From: an uncultured Lewinella sp.
GTDB taxonomy: Bacteria > Bacteroidota > Bacteroidia > Chitinophagales > Saprospiraceae
Direction: 5' to 3'
NCBI GenBank assembly: GCA_913057785.1
Contig: CAJXPD010000026.1
Coordinates: forward strand, 1-56,496
DNA: 56,496 nucleotides
Part shown: positions 51,142 through 56,496 of the stretch, one piece after another
How the letters are laid out: each line of letters opens with the position of its first letter
How positions within the stretch are numbered: position 1 is the first letter of the stretch
Translations under genes and position numbers: made by a program
Notes under the pieces: model-generated
Databases searched by the model: none
The model's input: the letters and a program-made list of their open reading frames with translations, nothing else
What the model was told of the DNA's origin: nothing

Positions 51142-54100
51142 ATGACATACCAATCCCTCCGCGACTTCCTAAAATTAATCCCTTCTGGAAAGATCACTAT
51201 CCAGGAGCTGAAGGATCAGTTTGCTAAAGCTGTAGCTAGTAAAGAGGCCCTGAAAGCTGAAATCACCAAGCTATACAAGGTGGTAGACCTAAAGCGAAAG
51301 TTCCTCTATTACCGATCTTCTAAAAAAGCAGACTTAGTTGACAACTATTATCAACAATTGATAGGATCTTTTAGGATTACCAAAGGCATGATGTCCTATT
51401 CGATGTCTGAATCCTATCAGGAAGCTTTAAAAAGAGTCATTGAGGGCCAAACCCAGGAGCAATTAGATCAGTACGTCCAAGATCGTAAGGCCAAAAAAGC
51501 CGCCTTTGAAAAAGCGTTGACTAATCCAGAGACGATTGAGGAGTTTAAGAAATTTGTGATGTACAAGGGAGCAGATGCCCTAAGTGCTGAACAGGAGGCT
51601 CGATATGAGGCTTTGATTGCCGATCGGACTTTGGAAGAGCAAGAAAAGAAAGCTAAGACTAAAGCTGCGGTTAAACGGGTTAAGCTTAATAATATTGAGT
51701 TCTCCCTACAACAAACAACGCATACCAAAAAAGGACATGACCTGTGGGTGGTTCAACTATCCCAGAGGGTAGATAAAGACAAATATCGTGAGCTAAATAG
51801 CAAAGCTAAAAAGCTAGGGGGATACTATTCTAGCTATACCAAGGGCGGAGCCATACCTGGTTTTCAGTTTAAAACCGAGGAGGCTGCTCAGCAATTTATG
51901 TCTCTCAAAGCGGGTAATGTAGATCGAGCCGAGAAAATAGCTCAGAAAGCAGCCAAAAAACAATTGAATGTTAGTGAACGATTGTTGGAAATGGCTGACA
52001 ATTGGGAAGAGCAAGGGAAGGAAAAACTAAACGCCAATCGAAAAACAAATACAGCCCGTAGAGCTAGAATAGCGGCAGGTGTTGAAGCTGATGCAGAGGC
52101 TAAGATTTATGTAGCTAAAGTGCTTCGAAATATCGCTAAAGCACTCCACAATAAAGAAATCAAATATCTCAGCCGGATTGATAGCGCTGTACAGTTGGAT
52201 ACCCTTAGAAATATCCTATATCGGGCCAACTATGACCGCATGCGCAAAGAAAACGTGCCTTACAATGAATGGAAGGCCGATTTCGCTAAAGACATCGAGT
52301 ATGTTACTTACCCCTATCCCTCTTATCACTGGGAGCGCCTCCGGAGGATAGTCAATGAGTTAGAAACAGTCAGGGGGCAAAAGATGAGAGCTCGGCGTTT
52401 GTATCGGGCTGCTGTATCGGTGAAGAAAGGTCAATGGCTAGTTCGCTTCAAAAGGAGCTCTATTGAAGATATCAGGGCTATTATTCCCATCATTAAGAGT
52501 AAAGTTGATCGAGAGTGGCTTAAAAACGGCCTAGAACAGTATGATCGTATCCAGAGAATGGGCCTTACCAATCTACCTACCCTTAAAACAGCCCTTCGAG
52601 AATACCATCAATACGCCCAAGTATCTACCTTAAGTCCAGAAGAAGAACGAACCAAGTTGATTAAGCAGCTAGAGCGGCAATTTGTAGGCAAGAAAATACC
52701 TGGCTTTTTTCCTACCCCTCGTCCATTGGTTATTCGTATGCTCAGCCTAGCTGATATTGACGCAGATGACAGCATTTTAGAGCCTTCAGCAGGTCTTGGG
52801 CACATTGCTGATATCATCTCCGAAAAACATCCAGAAAACGCGCTCACCGTAATAGAAGACTATTTTGATCTAGCGGAAGCGCTCAAGGAGAAAGGCTATG
52901 AGGTCATTAAAACGGACTTCCTGCAATATCAGGAAAAACGTTTTGATAAAATCATCATGAACCCGCCTTTTGAGCGATTGCAGGATATAGACCATGTCCG
53001 TCATGCCTATTCCTTGCTTAAACCAGGTGGGCGCCTGTTGGCCATCATGGCCGGAAATAAGGGTGAAGGATCCACGCGACAAAAAATCAAAGATTTCAGA
53101 GCATGGTTAGAGGAGATCGGGGCCTACATCGAGGAAAACCCAGAGGGCGCCTTTAAAAGCGCTTTTCGCTCAACGGGTGTTAGAACCATCATGGTGGCGA
53201 TTGATAAGGAAGAAGGGCAAGCAGCGCCACCTAAAACGATTCCAGCAGAAAAGCCGAAAAAGCCAGCTAAAACGCTGGATCAAGCGCCTTGGCAGATGCG
53301 CCTAAAAGAATATGTTTATCTCCGTGGAGATGGATATTCCTTGGCAGAAAAGTACTATACTGATTTTATCGATCATGTAAGTCATTGGAGTGGTGATTGG
53401 CCAGTGGATAAGCGGACCGGAGGAACCTGGAATATAGATAAAGCTATCACCCTGCGATACATCAAAGACCATCGAGCCAGTGTCATAGCTGCGCTACAAG
53501 AAGGTAAGCCCATATCTAAAGCCGTGCTAAAGGATCAAATGCTTGAGGATAATCCGGTTATCTGGATCAAGATCAGCGATATCAAGCTGGACGAAAAACG
53601 CTTTCAAAATCGAGCCAGTCTCAATCAAACGATTGTCGATGAAATTGGCGAGAACTTTGATCCCAACCAATTTGATCCCATCGTCATTTGGAAAAACCCC
53701 AAGGATGGTAACACCTACTTACTAGCGGGGCATCACCGGCTGGCCGGGGCGAAAAAGGCAGGTAAATATCGGATTAGCGCCCGCTGGTTTCAAGGTAGCC
53801 AGAACGAGGCCATTACTTACGCCAAAGAACTATCCAATGCCAATCGAACCCTTGAAACGCCTTTGGAGCGGGCACAGCTGTATCGCAATAAACTCAAGCA
53901 AGGAGAATCTCTAAAAGAATTAAGAAAGCAAGCTAAAAAGCTAGAAGGTAAAAATTGGCGACATATTTTGAACCTAGCGCACCTTAATCCAGGTGGTAAA
54001 ATGATCAATGCTCTGATTGCTCTAGCTGATAATAGCGATAAACTCACACAGCAAAATCTTGAGAAAATTGCTGATTGGGTTGGTGAGGCTAGAAGGCTAT

Positions 54101-54999
54101 TTGATATACTGACCAATGCACATGAAAATGAAATGTACGACTTCTTACTTGATCAATTTAAAGCCAAAAAACCCAGCATTAACCGAAAGGACACCTGGAT
54201 TGAACGCATTAGAGCTTTAGTGCAAACTTTGGGTTTCAAGCCTTCCCATGCCTTAAATCTAAAACGCATCCAGCACAAAACAACTGGCGAATCAGAGTAC
54301 CAGGAGCAGATGAAAGAACTGGACAACCAAATTAAGGCATTGGAGTCCAGGAAGCAGGAACTCCAAGATCGTTTCAATAAACCTACACACCCTAAATATG
54401 TCTCTCCGAAACAATCTGATTACAACTCGCTACAGAAAGAAGCTGACAAGCAGATCCAAAAGCTAAATGAACAACTTCAAGTCCTACGCAAACAAAAACT
54501 GGCCTTAGCTCAGCAGAAAGGCAAAATGGTTAAAGGAGGCCTAGCTCAAATGGATCTATTCAGTGCAACTGTTCAGGAGGTAGAAAAGGAGGTAGATCAG
54601 ATTCGCCTACGACAAAGTAAGCCAGAAAGTAAGAAAAAGTCTGCCAATGAGTTGTGGGATACCTACGAACAAGCCTATACTGAGAAAGATTATATACAAA
54701 TCATTCGAACGAAGCTCAATCGAGCTAGACAAGACAGTGTACAAGTATCGGAAGCTGAGGTTATCCAACTGGGCATTATGATTCGCCCGCTTGTGCAAAG
54801 CTACCGAGGTGCTCTAACAGATATCTTAAGCACCAATAAACGTGTTCTAGCTCCTAATCTAAACAACTTATTACGCTGGGCTCAAAAGCCTGGGCGTTAT
54901 GACCTGGTCGGCGTAGATATCGCCGGAAGCACAAAACCAACTATTCTAGCTCGCGAAGTCAAGCGAGCTCGCATCCTTAACCTACTTGGAATAAAATAA
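51142..54999 (+). CDS. Giant polyvalent protein: DNA methyltransferase plus ParB-like domain
   Basis: A 1285-aa protein of the polyvalent type, large multidomain proteins that mobile elements send into the host with their DNA to counter defences. Residues 1-530 are helical and basic. At about 547-555 the SAM motif LEPSAGLGHIA begins a methyltransferase with NPPF near 607, typical of N6-adenine or N4-cytosine DNA methylases. Around 805-930 lies a ParB/sulfiredoxin-like domain (IKISDIKLDEKRFQNRA, then LLAGHHRLAGAKKAG), with its downstream helices. A long coiled coil and a helical tail follow. ATG 51142 is preferred over an upstream TTG. Confidence 0.8.
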   Translation: MTYQSLRDFLKLIPSGKITIQELKDQFAKAVASKEALKAEITKLYKVVDLKRKFLYYRSSKKADLVDNYYQQLIGSFRITKGMMSYSMSESYQEALKRVIEGQTQEQLDQYVQDRKAKKAAFEKALTNPETIEEFKKFVMYKGADALSAEQEARYEALIADRTLEEQEKKAKTKAAVKRVKLNNIEFSLQQTTHTKKGHDLWVVQLSQRVDKDKYRELNSKAKKLGGYYSSYTKGGAIPGFQFKTEEAAQQFMSLKAGNVDRAEKIAQKAAKKQLNVSERLLEMADNWEEQGKEKLNANRKTNTARRARIAAGVEADAEAKIYVAKVLRNIAKALHNKEIKYLSRIDSAVQLDTLRNILYRANYDRMRKENVPYNEWKADFAKDIEYVTYPYPSYHWERLRRIVNELETVRGQKMRARRLYRAAVSVKKGQWLVRFKRSSIEDIRAIIPIIKSKVDREWLKNGLEQYDRIQRMGLTNLPTLKTALREYHQYAQVSTLSPEEERTKLIKQLERQFVGKKIPGFFPTPRPLVIRMLSLADIDADDSILEPSAGLGHIADIISEKHPENALTVIEDYFDLAEALKEKGYEVIKTDFLQYQEKRFDKIIMNPPFERLQDIDHVRHAYSLLKPGGRLLAIMAGNKGEGSTRQKIKDFRAWLEEIGAYIEENPEGAFKSAFRSTGVRTIMVAIDKEEGQAAPPKTIPAEKPKKPAKTLDQAPWQMRLKEYVYLRGDGYSLAEKYYTDFIDHVSHWSGDWPVDKRTGGTWNIDKAITLRYIKDHRASVIAALQEGKPISKAVLKDQMLEDNPVIWIKISDIKLDEKRFQNRASLNQTIVDEIGENFDPNQFDPIVIWKNPKDGNTYLLAGHHRLAGAKKAGKYRISARWFQGSQNEAITYAKELSNANRTLETPLERAQLYRNKLKQGESLKELRKQAKKLEGKNWRHILNLAHLNPGGKMINALIALADNSDKLTQQNLEKIADWVGEARRLFDILTNAHENEMYDFLLDQFKAKKPSINRKDTWIERIRALVQTLGFKPSHALNLKRIQHKTTGESEYQEQMKELDNQIKALESRKQELQDRFNKPTHPKYVSPKQSDYNSLQKEADKQIQKLNEQLQVLRKQKLALAQQKGKMVKGGLAQMDLFSATVQEVEKEVDQIRLRQSKPESKKKSANELWDTYEQAYTEKDYIQIIRTKLNRARQDSVQVSEAEVIQLGIMIRPLVQSYRGALTDILSTNKRVLAPNLNNLLRWAQKPGRYDLVGVDIAGSTKPTILAREVKRARILNLLGIK

Positions 55000-55006
55000 T
55001 TAAGCT

Positions 55007-55114
55007 ATGGAAAACAAAGATCAATATTTAAACTGGATCTCAGTACTTGTAGTCATTGCAGTGATAGCGGCAGGTACTACTATGGGGATTTATATCGCGA
55101 ATAAAATACTATAA
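55007..55114 (+). CDS. 35-residue single-span membrane peptide
   Basis: ATG 55007 to TAA 55114; short polar N-terminus, then a membrane helix (WISVLVVIAVIAAGTTMGIY). Starts seven bases after the giant gene and is like the small membrane proteins at 41503-42637. Confidence 0.45.
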   Translation: MENKDQYLNWISVLVVIAVIAAGTTMGIYIANKIL

Positions 55115-55135
55115 AGTTGATGAATAATCACTGCT

Positions 55136-56305
55136 TCATCTGAAGAAATCCAAATCTTTAGCGACCTCAGCACTATCTAGTCCTGACGCGCGCAAATAAG
55201 ACCTTAGGGTTTCTATCTTCTCCCAGCCTCCCAAGTCAGCGATAATCTTTAAGTTTACGCCTTGCAGAACCAAATGGGTAGCTGCACTACGCCTAGCTGT
55301 GTGAGTAGTAACGAATTTCCATTTCGGCCCTGATCGATCCCCTTCAGTCACCAGTGTATGGATGCCAGCCATGGCAGCGATCGTCTTCAGTTTTCGATTG
55401 GCCTCTTGATTGGTATCACCAGACAGATCGAAATCCCGTCTTTCGAGGATGCTCCAGGCTGTAGATTTTACTGGTACTACACATTCCTTATTGGTTTTTT
55501 TCTGGAAATAACGTAAATAGTATTTATCGTTACTTTCAAAGAAATCCTTGCGGCGAAGACGGATACTATCACTATATCTTGTTAGAAAGTAGTAGCTGAT
55601 TAGAAAGCGGTCCTTTTCGCGGCTTAAGTGTTCATCGTGTGAGATATCGAGTTTTTCCAGTTGTTGGATTTCCTCTTCAGTCAAATAGATTTTATTCGTT
55701 TTGACAGGTATTTTTCGGAAGAGCTTGTGCTGGAATTCTGTATTATCATGCATACGCTTATCCATTGCCAAGCGCATACTAGCTTTTATATTTTTGATAT
55801 GAACATTGAAGCCTGGAACTCCTGCAAGTTCACCCTCAAAAATAAAGCGTTTATAGCTGTCGTAAAACTCTAAATTGATATCCTGAAAAGACAGATCTTG
55901 TATCTGCACATGCTCACAATATTGGGTTAGTCGTGTTAGCGTTGATTTGTAAGTGGTACAAGTAACTAATGAGATTCCTGTTAAACCCGCCTCTGTATCC
56001 CTAATGAAATTGCGCAGATATTCCAGATAGCTACCGCTTCTCTCCCTTCCAATATTTTGTAAAGCGCCCCCCTTCAAAAAATGCTGTTCTAGTTCAATAA
56101 TCCTATTCTTGATAGTTGCATTATAAAGTTGGAAGGATGGATGGGACTTCTTCACCAATCCCCTATTAGCATCAAAATCCCCAGGCAAAACAGAGAGTTT
56201 TGTACGAAAATATTTCTTCTTTCCCTCTATATTTACATAGATCTTAATATTACAAGTCCCATTCTTTTTAGGCTCATAAGTCCACAGTACAGCTTTTACA
56301 GTCAT
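55136..56305 (-). CDS. Tyrosine recombinase / integrase
   Basis: A 389-aa site-specific recombinase of the Bacteroidota type. I choose ATG 56305, the start of TVKAVLWTYEPKKNGTCNI, the usual arm-binding domain start; the upstream extension is hydrophobic and unlikely. A SAM-like core-binding domain is in the middle (about 100-200). Catalytic residues are visible in TRYSDSIRLRRKD (Arg), HTARRSAATH (His and Arg), LGGWEKIETLRSYL (Trp, and Tyr as nucleophile). It is the last gene of the window and would integrate or excise the element. Confidence 0.9.
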   Translation of the reverse strand: MTVKAVLWTYEPKKNGTCNIKIYVNIEGKKKYFRTKLSVLPGDFDANRGLVKKSHPSFQLYNATIKNRIIELEQHFLKGGALQNIGRERSGSYLEYLRNFIRDTEAGLTGISLVTCTTYKSTLTRLTQYCEHVQIQDLSFQDINLEFYDSYKRFIFEGELAGVPGFNVHIKNIKASMRLAMDKRMHDNTEFQHKLFRKIPVKTNKIYLTEEEIQQLEKLDISHDEHLSREKDRFLISYYFLTRYSDSIRLRRKDFFESNDKYYLRYFQKKTNKECVVPVKSTAWSILERRDFDLSGDTNQEANRKLKTIAAMAGIHTLVTEGDRSGPKWKFVTTHTARRSAATHLVLQGVNLKIIADLGGWEKIETLRSYLRASGLDSAEVAKDLDFFR

Positions 56306-56435
56306 AGGGCAAAACTTAGAAAATTGTGATAATCTTAGAAAGAACTTAGATAAAATTGTAGAAAAAAGACAATGAAAGATAAGGAAAGAGAAAGAAAAGT
56401 TGAACAAAAAAAGAAGATAACCCACTGATTATAAA

Positions 56436-56474
56436 CAATAAAACCGTAAGTCACTGAAAACTTGCAACTTACGG
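56436..56474 (-). terminator. Hairpin with T-rich tail, entering from the right
   Basis: On the minus strand CCGTAAGT (56474-56467) pairs with ACTTACGG (56451-56444), followed by TTTTATTGTTT. It would end a minus-strand gene lying to the right of the window. It may also be the element's right boundary region. Confidence 0.5.
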
Positions 56475-56485
56475 CTTATAAAACC

Positions 56486-56496
56486 AGAACTCCTGA
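56486..56496. other. Candidate right attachment core
   Basis: AGAACTCCTGA at the window's right end also occurs at 20669-20679. The 11-base match between the far right, next to the integrase, and a point left of the accessory genes could be the att core. The chance of some such match in this window is a few percent. Confidence 0.3.

Noticed and set aside
55136-56425. Longer integrase start at 56425
   Set aside because: The added 40 residues are a Phe/Leu-rich hydrophobic stretch from AT-rich DNA, not a known integrase N-terminus.

Overview
The window looks like a piece of a Bacteroidota chromosome, probably Saprospiria (Lewinella-like). The family is inferred, not proven. The evidence is: promoters with the phylum's TTG-N19-TAnnTTTG layout, very weak Shine-Dalgarno sites, many SPII lipoproteins, an AraC regulator with a multi-helix membrane domain, and OmpA/Pal-like and redoxin-like proteins of Bacteroidota type.

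Left part, about 1 to 20.6 kb: ordinary chromosome. It carries an M1 aminopeptidase lipoprotein, an alpha/beta hydrolase, a Pal-like OmpA protein, a methyltransferase, an M48 metalloprotease, tRNA 2'-phosphotransferase (KptA), a D-threonine-aldolase-like PLP enzyme, a membrane AraC regulator, a second hydrolase, a UPF1-like helicase fused to a nuclease-like tail, several secreted proteins (one split by an in-frame stop), a hidden 50-residue peptide with a GG-type leader, a GH43-like lipoprotein and an orphan EAD11 protein.

Middle part, about 20.7 to 27.1 kb: accessory genes, all on the minus strand. They include a defence-like set (DUF3644 HEPN-like protein, TcmP and its three-Cys partner DUF5131), two small membrane proteins, a GYP-repeat protein and a large secreted protein.

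Right part, about 27.2 to 56.3 kb: an integrated virus-like element that does not look like a tailed prophage. It has a repressor with nested operator palindromes, two small DNA-binding proteins, a replication-type initiator, a DNA adenine methylase, a nuclease lipoprotein, a minus-strand operon with a small packaging-type ATPase, a candidate capsid protein, a dense run of tiny single-span membrane proteins, a membrane-anchored amidase, two fibre/spike proteins with signal peptides, a cytoplasmic-type subtilase, a giant methyltransferase-ParB polyvalent protein and a tyrosine recombinase. I see no terminase, portal, tape measure, sheath or HK97 capsid. The best reading is a tailless, membrane-containing phage integrated as a provirus. 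Just upstream of its initiator gene is a cluster of RNA-like structures: three minihelices, each with a tRNA-like acceptor stem and T-arm but no anticodon arm, and each preceded by its own hairpin.

The element's left edge is uncertain. An 11-base match between 20669-20679 and 56486-56496 would make the element about 36 kb and place the defence-like genes inside it as cargo. Without that match, the edge would be near 27.1 kb.
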